41,437 bases of DNA from Chitinophagaceae bacterium UBA2789 (GTDB lineage Bacteria; Bacteroidota; Bacteroidia; Chitinophagales; Chitinophagaceae). The position numbers and the translations under genes were made by a program. Each line of letters starts with the position of its first letter. Position 1 is the first letter of the stretch. This document shows, piece after piece, positions 22,885 to 31,322 of this stretch. The notes beneath the pieces are model-generated. The model was not told where the DNA came from. It made no database searches and saw only the letters and a program-made list of their open reading frames with translations. The stretch covers positions 1-41,437 of the forward strand of contig DEHX01000076.1 of assembly GCA_002352145.1 (NCBI GenBank), in the 5' to 3' direction.

Positions 22885-24309
22885 TCATCTTTCAACCAAT
22901 ACCTGTCTTGTAAATAATATATTACTATTTCTTAATTCAAGCATATAAGTACCAGAAGCTGTTTGTGATGGCAATTGAATCACTGCATTCCCATTTAACT
23001 CAAAATTTACGTTACCTTTAAGAATCACCTGCCCTCCTGAATTAATTAGCCGATAACCAAACACACCTTGTTCTGTTGTTTTATTAAAAATTGTAATCGC
23101 ATACCGTGCCGGGTTAAGCACTACAAAATCAGAACTGATAATATCTTTTTCGCTAAGTGCAATTATTTTTGAATAGCTGAATGTGCCGTCATTATCTACA
23201 CTGCGAAGCCTGTAATAAACAATACCACGAAAGAAAACCGCATCTTCGAAGCTATATAACTCCCTGCTACCACTATTCCTGGCCGTCCTATTACCAATGG
23301 TAGTGAAGGAAGATGCGTCATAACTCCTTTGCACTTCAAAGTGGCTTACATTGAATTCATTATCGGTAGTCCAATCAAGAAAACTGGTTCCATTTCGCCT
23401 TAATCCGGAGAATGAGATAAGTTTTAAAGGGACAGGAAATGATTTATACCCCAATGTCATTTCACCAAATGTATTGATATTGTTAGAGGTAACACTACCA
23501 GTTGTTGAAACATCACCTGTAGCAGAACCACCCTTGCTCTCCCAGTCATTGCCATTATATTCAGCAGATAAAATATCGGCCAGATCTATGTTATCCATTG
23601 GCACTTTTGAATTATCCCAGTTAAGTGTAATCTGTGCAGTACCACCGCTTATTTTATCAACCTGCCAGTATTCATTGGACTTTACCTGTACAAGCGGTGA
23701 CCAAAGTTCATAAATATTATTTGTCGTGTTAAAGTAATGACAATTAAACTCAGCGCTACCGGAAAGATTAGACATAGCAACCGGCCTTAAATATGTACCA
23801 TTTCCTACAGGAAATACAAAATCCGAGGTACCGATCTTTTTTACCCATCCTGAAATATGCCTGTTGTCTGCACTACCATTATGAGTTGCAACTGCCTCAT
23901 AAATAAGATAGTTGGGGGTTGCTGAAGTCGTAATAATCCCGTTGGTAAAAGTATGAGTGCCGGAAACAGTCAAATTATTATTAAGTACTATTCCTGCGAT
24001 ATTATCAGTTACCAGGTCAGATGTTTTAATTAGCTCTGTACCTGCAATAGTTTGGATTGATGTGCCATTTAAATATAGTGTACCAGTCCCTGCCGACATT
24101 AAAGCCTGATGATTTGTCAAATTCCCTTTAAGGTATAATGAACCATTGTTGATTAAGTTTGCAGTTGAACTATTCTCCACATTACCAACAACAGCCATAT
24201 TAGTACCGGTATGCAATTGCAGATTACCGGAGTTTCGAAAACCGGTTTGTCCAAAACACAAACCGGAAACGAGTACCAATATAATTTCAATGTAAAGACA
24301 TTTTCTCAT
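22885..24309 (-). CDS. Secreted surface protein with T9SS type A-like sorting domain
   Basis: Exported protein of 474 residues with a signal peptide (YIEIILVLVSGLCFGQ). The N-terminal half has Asn/Gly-rich repeats resembling a beta-solenoid (NNGSLYLKGNLTNHQ, GTGTLYLNGTSIQTI, NNNLTVSGTHTFTNGI). A fibronectin-like stretch around PVPLKLISFSGLRRNGTSF and HFEVQRSYDASSF to YYRLRSVDNDGTF follows. The last about 80 residues resemble the type IX secretion sorting domain: FVVLNPARYAITIFNKTTE, then GTYMLELRN and the basic end FTRQVLVER. It should be secreted through the outer membrane and anchored or released at the surface. Same direction as, and 22 bases after, the beta-helix protein gene, so likely co-transcribed. 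Function unknown. Confidence 0.82.
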   Translation of the reverse strand: MRKCLYIEIILVLVSGLCFGQTGFRNSGNLQLHTGTNMAVVGNVENSSTANLINNGSLYLKGNLTNHQALMSAGTGTLYLNGTSIQTIAGTELIKTSDLVTDNIAGIVLNNNLTVSGTHTFTNGIITTSATPNYLIYEAVATHNGSADNRHISGWVKKIGTSDFVFPVGNGTYLRPVAMSNLSGSAEFNCHYFNTTNNIYELWSPLVQVKSNEYWQVDKISGGTAQITLNWDNSKVPMDNIDLADILSAEYNGNDWESKGGSATGDVSTTGSVTSNNINTFGEMTLGYKSFPVPLKLISFSGLRRNGTSFLDWTTDNEFNVSHFEVQRSYDASSFTTIGNRTARNSGSRELYSFEDAVFFRGIVYYRLRSVDNDGTFSYSKIIALSEKDIISSDFVVLNPARYAITIFNKTTEQGVFGYRLINSGGQVILKGNVNFELNGNAVIQLPSQTASGTYMLELRNSNILFTRQVLVER

Positions 24310-24331
24310 ACAAAAGAGTATTGATAAATAA

Positions 24332-26116
24332 TTATTGGGTTGTAACCTGCCAGTTTAAGTCAAGTATTGTGATAATGTCACCGCTATTTGCTGAAGAACA
24401 ATAAACTTCAAAGTAATCAGTGGAAGAAATATCAGATATATATATAACGGTTGAAAACTGGGAAGCTGTTCCGGCAGAACTTGTCCTCAGTGTAGTTTCA
24501 CCATATCGGGTTGATGTGACGCCATTTTTCACTAATGCAAACGAAATAGTCCTGCTTGAGTTATTCACTGATAAATTACCTGTAATCACAATTACACCAT
24601 CCCTCTTATTCGTAGGCTGATAAGTAATTCTGTTGTTGGCGATTGTCCATTTTGCTGTAGAGGATGCTGTATTTGTCCAGTTTGCCTTATACCATGAATT
24701 GGCTGTAGTAAGTGTAGTAGTGGTACTCCCGTTAAGCACATTGATGTAGCAGCTCGGTTTTTTATCTCCCATACCTGCATTACTTTCCAGGATAACATCC
24801 TTATCCCGGCCATCGCTGCGGGTAAAGTCGAAGCCTTCAATATACTTGCCAATATTATTCCATGAATTTCCTGTAATTGAGATATTGGTTGGTAAGGTAA
24901 ATGTGGTTGGCTGGTAATATATTGCAGTATCACCGCTTAATGCATTGTAATATCCTCCGGAAGCCAGTTGGATAGTTGCTGCAGATCCTTTACTAAGGTT
25001 TATACCATAATTACAGCCAATAAAATCAGTTTCAGCAACTTTAACTTTTACACCGGAAACATTACTATGGACCAAAATGCCGCTGCCTTGTGAATTTGAA
25101 ATATCTGTCTCAAAAACCCATATCTCTGCATTGGTAGAATCAAGTATAGTATTATAGAATCGATCAAAAGTACAGTCCTTTACTTCGTTATAGGTATTAT
25201 TTCCAACAAAACGAATAGCATCTTCTCCAGCATTCGTTCCATACCCTGATAATGCGGTAGCATCAAAATTCAACATTTTAAAATAACATTCAGAAAAACA
25301 TCTGAACAACGGCTTTCCGGCAATTCCTGTAGCAGGACTGATAGTTGCTGTACCATAAGACAACCCCTGAATGGTCAACGCATAAGGCAGGTCTATATTT
25401 ATAGTTGATCCGATTTCATAAATTTCATCACTCAACCGAATAACTGTAGGGGCTGACATATGCTCTTCTAAAAATTCTATCGCTTCCTGCAATGTGATCC
25501 AACTGCTCTTGGGATTAACATCCATTAAATGTTCGTTAGCAGGTTTTAGACCTTTAACCATCCAATTACCTCCATATGCAATAAATGTTTGGGCGATATT
25601 CCTTGTAAGGCTCACTGAATCACCTTCATCTATGGTTACTCCAGTTCCCCCTTTTACGACTACCAGGTCTGTATGCGAGCCAATATTCTTTATTGCTATC
25701 TCAAGACCATTATCAGCATTAGTGATTACCGGAAGCATTAAAACAATGTCGTTAGAAGCGAGAACAACTTTCTCTGTTTTATTTAATGTAGCATCAGCAG
25801 TTTTTAAAACAATATTTTTATACCCATTATCAACTTTTGTCCATTCACTGCCACTCCAATAATAAAATCCATCAGTCAGTGTCCCTCCTGTACTGTAAAC
25901 CAGCATCCCTGCGGGCACAGTGCCTGTTAATGGGGATACTGAGGTAGAACTGCTCAATTGGACACGAGGAGGTAAAAAGCCCTTGTTTGAACTTTCCATT
26001 TCGAATAATGAATTGGCATTAATGGTGTTTGGATTGTCCCCGATCTTTACCTGCCCAATGGTAATTACACTGCTTAGCAGCAAGAACGCCAGTAACAGTT
26101 TTTTCATAGTTTTCAT
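24332..26116 (-). CDS. Secreted beta-helix-like protein with jelly-roll-like C-terminus
   Basis: Exported protein of 594 residues; I do not recognise a named family. Signal peptide: MKKLLLAFLLLSSVITIGQ (from the second Met). The start FEMESSNKGFLPPRVQL and the DGFYYWSGSEWTKV motif are a common N-terminal module of Bacteroidota surface proteins. Residues about 200-430 have features of a right-handed parallel beta-helix: short repeated strands around FKMLNFDATA, NTYNEVKDCTFDRFYNTIL, IWVFETDISNSQGSGILV and VAETDFIGCNYGINL. The last 120 residues (YKANWTNTASSTAKW to ILDLNWQVTTQ) look like a small jelly-roll of the phage-tail-fibre or C1q/TNF type. There is no sorting domain. The layout recalls tailspikes, but a signal peptide makes it a bacterial surface protein. 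Confidence 0.75.
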   Translation of the reverse strand: MKTMKKLLLAFLLLSSVITIGQVKIGDNPNTINANSLFEMESSNKGFLPPRVQLSSSTSVSPLTGTVPAGMLVYSTGGTLTDGFYYWSGSEWTKVDNGYKNIVLKTADATLNKTEKVVLASNDIVLMLPVITNADNGLEIAIKNIGSHTDLVVVKGGTGVTIDEGDSVSLTRNIAQTFIAYGGNWMVKGLKPANEHLMDVNPKSSWITLQEAIEFLEEHMSAPTVIRLSDEIYEIGSTINIDLPYALTIQGLSYGTATISPATGIAGKPLFRCFSECYFKMLNFDATALSGYGTNAGEDAIRFVGNNTYNEVKDCTFDRFYNTILDSTNAEIWVFETDISNSQGSGILVHSNVSGVKVKVAETDFIGCNYGINLSKGSAATIQLASGGYYNALSGDTAIYYQPTTFTLPTNISITGNSWNNIGKYIEGFDFTRSDGRDKDVILESNAGMGDKKPSCYINVLNGSTTTTLTTANSWYKANWTNTASSTAKWTIANNRITYQPTNKRDGVIVITGNLSVNNSSRTISFALVKNGVTSTRYGETTLRTSSAGTASQFSTVIYISDISSTDYFEVYCSSANSGDIITILDLNWQVTTQ

Positions 26117-26154
26117 TTTTAATATTGGATTTGGATATATATTATGTTCTTACA

Positions 26155-26802
26155 TCATCGCTTCTTTTTAATCTGAAACTCATAATTAATTCCCAGTAAG
26201 AACCATTTTCCTTTGTCAAAAGGATTAAAGAGATACAGTGGAACAGTTACCCTGCCAGCAGAAAAACCAGCTACGAGTCCCGGCTCAATAATACTGTTAC
26301 CTTTTTGAAAGGTCGTCTGCATTGCCAGCCCGGCAAATCCTGCCTCAAAAACACTTACTCCTGCTTCTGACCAGCTGAACATAAAACTTCCGTCAGTATT
26401 TTTAAGATCCTTGCTGTATTGAAACTCTGTACTGAAAAAAAATAATCCTTCTTCTGCCTCAGCTTTGCACGCAGCGGAAATTCCAGTAAAAGTTCCGGTT
26501 GAAATCCCAATCATTGGTATAATACTTATTTGCCTTTCTTTACCGGTATAAAATGTTTTACCACTATAGAATGAAACTGTTTTTACATCTTCATAATTGT
26601 AACGTAATTCGGCATAAAATCCTTTTTTAGCCTGGTAATGAGCCACCGGCATCCACGAATAAGCCTGCCCGCTACTCATATAATTATAATTCTCCAATCC
26701 GCTTTTAGCCTGAGAAAAAGCAGCAACACCGGCCATAATCATAATCCCCGCCAGCCTAAGACGCCTTTTTATTGTCTTTTCCAATGATTTTGGTTTTTTC
26801 AA
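26155..26802 (-). CDS. Small beta-barrel-like exported protein
   Basis: Predicted exported protein of up to 215 residues. The frame opens at a TTG (26802), with further possible starts at a TTG (26784) and an ATG (26742). The TTG at 26784 gives a good signal peptide (TIKRRLRLAGIMIMAGVAAF, cleavage near SQA). The body has alternating strands with aromatic residues, such as GFYAELRYNYEDVKTVSFYSG and LFFFSTEFQYSKDL, and ends in WFLLGINYEFQIKKKR, as in outer-membrane barrels. No family recognised. With the earlier starts it overlaps the upstream membrane-protein gene by 29 to 47 bases, so the two genes form a coupled pair. Confidence 0.7.
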   Translation of the reverse strand: MKKPKSLEKTIKRRLRLAGIMIMAGVAAFSQAKSGLENYNYMSSGQAYSWMPVAHYQAKKGFYAELRYNYEDVKTVSFYSGKTFYTGKERQISIIPMIGISTGTFTGISAACKAEAEEGLFFFSTEFQYSKDLKNTDGSFMFSWSEAGVSVFEAGFAGLAMQTTFQKGNSIIEPGLVAGFSAGRVTVPLYLFNPFDKGKWFLLGINYEFQIKKKR

Positions 26803-27340
26803 GGATTATTACTTCAGCGTTTGCAAGTCTTTCCAGTAAATGAAGATCTTTCTTAAAAGGATTCCAGTAAAATATCAACCTGTCAATTGGTTTCCACAAA
26901 ATGACCCAGCTAAAAACATCCAAAGTATTGTGCAAAGCACCAGACATGCGTTCATCCATTAATCCACCTATATAAGACAGAACTGCCTGGAATGATAATA
27001 CAATAATCAGACTGACAACCAGCAGCCGGAATGTTCTGATCTTAAATTTTCTGAACTCCTCCTGCTTGAGATATATTTTGAGATTGAAATGAGATCGTAT
27101 AGCCTGGGTCACCGGTGCAATAAAACGCTTATCTGCATAATCAAGGCAAATAAACTGATATTTAAACACCGCATCCCGGCTTGAGGTGAGAAGTGAGTTA
27201 TAAATGTACTGTTCGAACTCATGTCCCAACTGGCGTTTGTAAAGGGGAGCAGGGTCATGCTGATTAAAATAACTATGTACCGTCTGTTCATCTAAACGAA
27301 CATAGATATTATATTCTTTTTCTTTTGACGGACCGGACAT
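26756..27340 (-). CDS. Conserved hypothetical protein with two probable membrane segments
   Basis: Protein of 194 residues. Residues 1-95 are soluble and mixed, with RLDEQTVHSYFNQHDPAPLY and RQLGHEFEQYIYNSL. A membrane segment follows at about 104-124 (FRLLVVSLIIVLSFQAVLSY), then a loop and a shorter amphipathic/hydrophobic segment with a striking Trp/Pro motif, DVFSWVILWKPIDRLIFYWNP, and a basic tail. From memory, similar 'WVxxWKPxD/E' segments occur in uncharacterised membrane proteins of many bacteria; not verified. The downstream beta-barrel gene overlaps it, which suggests a two-component inner-membrane/outer-membrane unit. Upstream is a 182-base gap to the response-regulator genes. Function unknown. 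Confidence 0.72.
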   Translation of the reverse strand: MSGPSKEKEYNIYVRLDEQTVHSYFNQHDPAPLYKRQLGHEFEQYIYNSLLTSSRDAVFKYQFICLDYADKRFIAPVTQAIRSHFNLKIYLKQEEFRKFKIRTFRLLVVSLIIVLSFQAVLSYIGGLMDERMSGALHNTLDVFSWVILWKPIDRLIFYWNPFKKDLHLLERLANAEVIILEKTKIIGKDNKKAS

Positions 27341-27522
27341 AATAGTTTTTTGTAAGGATTGGATTATTCATGCCATAGCATATATTCTATACCAAGGCAT
27401 TATTACTCTACAACGCAATAGTATTATTATTAATTCTTTTTTAAGATAGGAAAAATACCAGTTTAGGGATAAACATAATTATATATAAGAACTACTACTT
27501 AAATTTTTGTAACCTGTCTGTG

Positions 27523-27957
27523 TCAGGCTGCAGGCCGGGGCAACTGTGCAACATTAAACCAGAATGATTCAATACTTTTTACAACACCCAGGAAGCTTCC
27601 AAAATCAAGAGGCTTAGTAATAAAACAATTGGCTGATTTTTCGTAACATTCACTAATGTCAGACTCTGATGAAGATGTTGTAAGCATCACAACTGGTATT
27701 CGTTTTAGCTTCTCATCCTTTTTAATAAAATCAAGTACCTCAATGCCATTTAGCCTGGGCATATTAATATCCAGCAAGATCAGGTGCGGCAGCTTAGTAC
27801 CGGCAAACTGTCCCTCACTCTTTAGAAACTCTATAGCCTCTGCTCCGTCTCTCACAACTACAACACTATTGTTTACTTTTAACTCTTTAAATGCTTCGAG
27901 GGTCAATAGAATATCTCCTTCATTGTCTTCAACTAACAAAATTTGGATTTCATTCAT
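27523..27957 (-). CDS. Single-domain response regulator, Rcp1-like
   Basis: Stand-alone receiver of 144 residues. The acidic pair is ILLVEDNEGDILLT (Glu10, Asp11), the phospho-acceptor is Asp63 in LLDINMPRLNG, and Thr/Lys switch residues are in VVMLTTSS and FITKPLDF. The DNEGD start is typical of Rcp1-type partners of phytochrome-like kinases. No output domain, so it should pass phosphate on or act by protein contact. It is a close paralogue of the next gene upstream (27997-28422), 39 bases away. Confidence 0.93.
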   Translation of the reverse strand: MNEIQILLVEDNEGDILLTLEAFKELKVNNSVVVVRDGAEAIEFLKSEGQFAGTKLPHLILLDINMPRLNGIEVLDFIKKDEKLKRIPVVMLTTSSSESDISECYEKSANCFITKPLDFGSFLGVVKSIESFWFNVAQLPRPAA

Positions 27958-27996
27958 AGTAATGGTTTTATAGTTAGCAGGGGCTGAATAGTAATT

Positions 27997-28422
27997 TTAT
28001 TTATTATATGCAACAAATGAAACATAAAAGGCCTCAATCTCATGCATCACTTTTGTGTATTTATCATAGTCTATAGGCTTGGTAATATACCAATTCACCT
28101 GATTATCATAACAATCACTAATATCACTGTCATCCTCTGAGCAGGTAAGCATTACTACAGGTATATCTTTAAGCTCTTCGTCCTTCTTTATCAGTCCAAG
28201 AAGCTGTTTTCCATCTATACCAGGCAGGTTAATATCAAGTAATACCAGTTGCGGAGATGGCACACCTTCATACTGGCCCTGCTTTTTCAGGTATCGAAGT
28301 GCTTCTTCTCCATTTTTTACAACTGTAAGCCGGTTTTCCATTTCCATATCTTTGAAAGCCTCAGTGGTAAGAATAATGTCACCCTCATTATCCTCAACCA
28401 GTAAAATGTTAATTTCATTCAT
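27997..28422 (-). CDS. Single-domain response regulator, Rcp1-like
   Basis: Stand-alone receiver of 141 residues, with ILLVEDNEGDIILTTEAF, Asp63 in LLDINLPGIDG, VVMLTCSEDDSD and the lysine switch in YITKPIDYD. Clear sequence parallel with the downstream receiver over the whole length (MNEIxILLVEDNEGDI, SDISxCY), indicating tandem duplication with divergence. It follows the 259-residue kinase gene by 26 bases and is probably its phosphorylation partner (inference from context). Confidence 0.93.
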   Translation of the reverse strand: MNEINILLVEDNEGDIILTTEAFKDMEMENRLTVVKNGEEALRYLKKQGQYEGVPSPQLVLLDINLPGIDGKQLLGLIKKDEELKDIPVVMLTCSEDDSDISDCYDNQVNWYITKPIDYDKYTKVMHEIEAFYVSFVAYNK

Positions 28423-28448
28423 AACCTTAGATTTTGATTTTATAGATA

Positions 28449-29228
28449 TTAGATTTTTTCTGGTATTGAAACAACAAACATACTCCCTCTGCCAGCTTCG
28501 GAAAACACATCTATTCGACCATCATGCAGTTCTGCAATTTTCTTACAGACGGTAAGTCCTGTCCCGGTTCCTTTATATCCCGCTTCCTCGGGATGCAACT
28601 GTTTAAATATGTCAAATATTCTTTCGTGAAATGCCGGATCTATTCCAATTCCGTTGTCCGAAATACTAATTTGCCATTGATGATTCTGCCGGGCAGCATC
28701 AATATGAATCACAGGCCTGTCAGCACTTCGGAATTTGATTGCATTGTCCAGAAGATGAGTAAGCAATTGTACCATCATTTTTCTGTCAGCCCATACTCCG
28801 GGAAGTGCCCCAATTATCACATCAGCACCAGAAGAAGAAATATCAACAGAAAGCTTACCAATTACTTCTTCAAGCACTTCTCTCATATCCACTACGTCAA
28901 ATTCATGCTTCACAGAACTAAGCCTTGAATACTCCAGCAAATCAAAAATGAGACTCTTCATCCGATTGGCCCCTTTTACACTATATTCAATATATTGCTT
29001 TGCACCAGCATCTAATTTATCAGCATACCTCCTTTCCAATAGTTCAAGGAAACCAGTTACCATACGTAGCGGGGCCTGCAGGTCATGTGTGATTATATAA
29101 GTAAACTGGTTTGTTTCCTTTACCAGGTTAGCCAACTGTTCTTGCAAGAGGATTAACTCGTCTCCAGTATCTTTTAAAACCGTAGACGTATCAACTAAAC
29201 CTGTATGCAAAAATTGCCTGTTGCTCAT
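28449..29228 (-). CDS. Cytoplasmic sensor-less histidine kinase (HisKA + HATPase)
   Basis: Histidine kinase of 259 residues. A short coiled-coil-like N-terminus (LILLQEQLANLVKETNQ) leads to the HisKA helix with His48 in IITHDLQAPLRMVTGFLELL. The HATPase domain holds the N-box LLDNAIKFRS, the G1 region ISDNGIGIDP, the F-box IFDIFKQLHP and the G2 loop GTGTGLTVCKKIAELHDG. It has no PAS, membrane or other sensor domain, so it presumably takes its input from a partner protein. Between a larger kinase gene upstream (9-base gap) and two receivers downstream, in one probable operon. Confidence 0.92.
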   Translation of the reverse strand: MSNRQFLHTGLVDTSTVLKDTGDELILLQEQLANLVKETNQFTYIITHDLQAPLRMVTGFLELLERRYADKLDAGAKQYIEYSVKGANRMKSLIFDLLEYSRLSSVKHEFDVVDMREVLEEVIGKLSVDISSSGADVIIGALPGVWADRKMMVQLLTHLLDNAIKFRSADRPVIHIDAARQNHQWQISISDNGIGIDPAFHERIFDIFKQLHPEEAGYKGTGTGLTVCKKIAELHDGRIDVFSEAGRGSMFVVSIPEKI

Positions 29229-29237
29229 ATAGATTGT

Positions 29238-31322
29238 TTAAGCTCTCATTTTTGGAAGGGTAAAATGAAATGCCGTTCCTTTACCGAATTCTGATGTCAT
29301 CCAGATTTTACCACCGTGTGTTTCGACTATCTTCTTACAGGTAACTAATCCAAGACCTGTTCCGGGGTAATCTTCTTTTCTGTGAAGTCGCTGAAAAGCC
29401 TGGAAGAGTTTGGGTTGATCCTTCTCAGGTACACCTATTCCATTATCCTGCACCGTAAATTCCCAGCAATCATTTTGTTCATTCAGAAGAATCGAAACCT
29501 GTGGCGATGTATCTTTTTTCCTGAACTTTATTCCATTACTAACCAAATTCAGAAATAGCCTGTATAGTGCACTATGTGTACCTTCTACCACTGGCATTTG
29601 TTCCGGAACATACAATCCTGCTGAAGTATCCTGCATCACAATACTCATATCCTTTTGAACAAGATCAATAACTGACTCAAGATTAACAGGTTCCTTTTTG
29701 GCCGCTTTATTTCCAGACCTTGAAAACTCCAAAAGATCCCGGATGAGTATACTCATTCTGTCAGCGCCATCCTTTGCCCTAAATATGTACCCCTTACCCT
29801 GTTCATCCAAAGCTGCAGCATACTTTTTTTCAAGCAGACCAAGAAAACCACTTACCATTCTTATAGGCTCCTGCAGGTCATGAGCCGTGATATTAGCAAA
29901 CTGTTCGAGACTCTTATTCAATTGTAAAATTTCTTCCTCTGCCCTTTTTCTGTCGGAAATATCTTCCAGTATTCCTTCATAGAACTGGACTGTTCCATCA
30001 TCATTTCTGAGTATTCGAATATTGGCACTAACCCAAATTCTGCTACCGTCTTTTTTTAATACTTGCATTTCATAATTCTTAATATGCCCCTGTCGTGTAA
30101 TTATTTCAGCCATATTCTGCCGGTCTTCAGGATCCGCATATATCTGTATGCCTATATTCTGTACCTGATTTATCATCTCTGCTGGCGATGCATATCCAAA
30201 AATACCGGCCATAGAAGGGTTCACCATTACAAATTTTCCATCAGGAGTACTCTGGTAGATTCCATCTGCTGAATTATCAATAATCGCTTTATATTTTAGC
30301 TCTGCCTGTAGCAATTGTTTTTCATAATCCTTCCTTTCAGAAATATCCTGTGTAGTCCCGAATATGCCAATAGGGTTATTATCCTTATCTAGAATGAGAC
30401 TCCCTCTTTCCAATACAGTTAAAGAAGTACCGTCCCTTCTGTATATATCATGTTCAATAATAAATTCGGTTTTCGTCTCTATTGCATTATGCATAAGATC
30501 TATAATCTTCTGTTGCTCTTGTAAAGGGAAATGATTGAGATACCCCTTGTAGGTTAATTCAAACTCACCTCTTGTCTCTCCAAAAATTCTAAACTGCTCC
30601 TGGCTCCACTTAAGCCTGTTGGTTTTAAAATTCCATTCCCAGCTACCGATTTTGGCAATCCGTTGTGCTTCTTTAAACTTCAGGTGGTTCATGATCACCC
30701 GATGTTGAGCCCTCCTAAATGTTCTGGTGGCTATTAACATCAAAGAAATAAATACCAGTACCAGTACAAGCAGCCCAATTATATTTTGTTCACTTTTTTT
30801 ATTTATTCCAGCAGTAGTAGATTGTAACGCTTCCTGAAATGAACTCTTTAAAGAGTGTAGCTGTATCGCTAATCTTTCCCGAATACTTCGCTTACTAGGA
30901 TCCTGCATAAATAGTATTGCAGCCTCTGGGCCATTTTTACGAAATACTGCTAGCCCAGAATCCATATTCGCCAATCGTAGCTCCATAAGGCGGTCAACTT
31001 CACTGATTATACTAATGATTGCTTTGTCTGATACGTTGGATTTTAAGCGGTCAATACTTCCATTACATCCTGTCCTGATTGCATAAAAATTTCTCAAATA
31101 GCTTATATCTGATGTTATCTGGAATGCCCTTTTATCAGATTCAAGCTGAAGAAGATTAGTTATAATGGAATCAGTATGAGTAAGATTAGCCTGTAAAACA
31201 AGTATCCTATCCTGTAAACTAAGCTGCTTTCTGAAATTTAAAAAAAGGATAGTAAAGCTACCCACTACGATAAGCAGTGAAACAATAAGGAATACTAATA
31301 TTTTTCTTTTATATCTTTTCAT
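29238..31322 (-). CDS. Membrane CHASE3-PAS-PAS histidine kinase
   Basis: Sensor kinase of 694 residues. Membrane segment 1 is at about 8-30 (ILVFLIVSLLIVVGSFTILF). A CHASE3-like extracytoplasmic helical sensor fills about 35-178 (LESDKRAFQITSDISYLRNF), and membrane segment 2 is at about 181-199. Two PAS domains follow: 222-331 (IAKIGSWEWNFKTNRLKW to GTTQDISERKD) and 343-460 (IIDNSADGIYQSTPDGKF to GILEDISDRKRAEEE). The HisKA His is His481 in ITAHDLQEPIRMVSGFLGLL. The HATPase has DNGIGVPEKDQPKLF and GTGLGLVTCKKI. The CHASE3 ligand is unknown. It starts right after the stop codon of the upstream kinase gene (TAG then ATG). Confidence 0.93.
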   Translation of the reverse strand: MKRYKRKILVFLIVSLLIVVGSFTILFLNFRKQLSLQDRILVLQANLTHTDSIITNLLQLESDKRAFQITSDISYLRNFYAIRTGCNGSIDRLKSNVSDKAIISIISEVDRLMELRLANMDSGLAVFRKNGPEAAILFMQDPSKRSIRERLAIQLHSLKSSFQEALQSTTAGINKKSEQNIIGLLVLVLVFISLMLIATRTFRRAQHRVIMNHLKFKEAQRIAKIGSWEWNFKTNRLKWSQEQFRIFGETRGEFELTYKGYLNHFPLQEQQKIIDLMHNAIETKTEFIIEHDIYRRDGTSLTVLERGSLILDKDNNPIGIFGTTQDISERKDYEKQLLQAELKYKAIIDNSADGIYQSTPDGKFVMVNPSMAGIFGYASPAEMINQVQNIGIQIYADPEDRQNMAEIITRQGHIKNYEMQVLKKDGSRIWVSANIRILRNDDGTVQFYEGILEDISDRKRAEEEILQLNKSLEQFANITAHDLQEPIRMVSGFLGLLEKKYAAALDEQGKGYIFRAKDGADRMSILIRDLLEFSRSGNKAAKKEPVNLESVIDLVQKDMSIVMQDTSAGLYVPEQMPVVEGTHSALYRLFLNLVSNGIKFRKKDTSPQVSILLNEQNDCWEFTVQDNGIGVPEKDQPKLFQAFQRLHRKEDYPGTGLGLVTCKKIVETHGGKIWMTSEFGKGTAFHFTLPKMRA

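Noticed and set aside
25494..25862. 122-codon plus-strand frame opposite the beta-helix protein
   Set aside because: Shadow of a continuous, signal-peptide-bearing minus-strand gene; no independent support.
27341..27522. Gap between the two-membrane-segment protein gene and the receivers
   Set aside because: AT-rich with no exact TAnnTTTG on the minus strand, no convincing hairpin with T-tract and no small frame with a signal; nothing to annotate.
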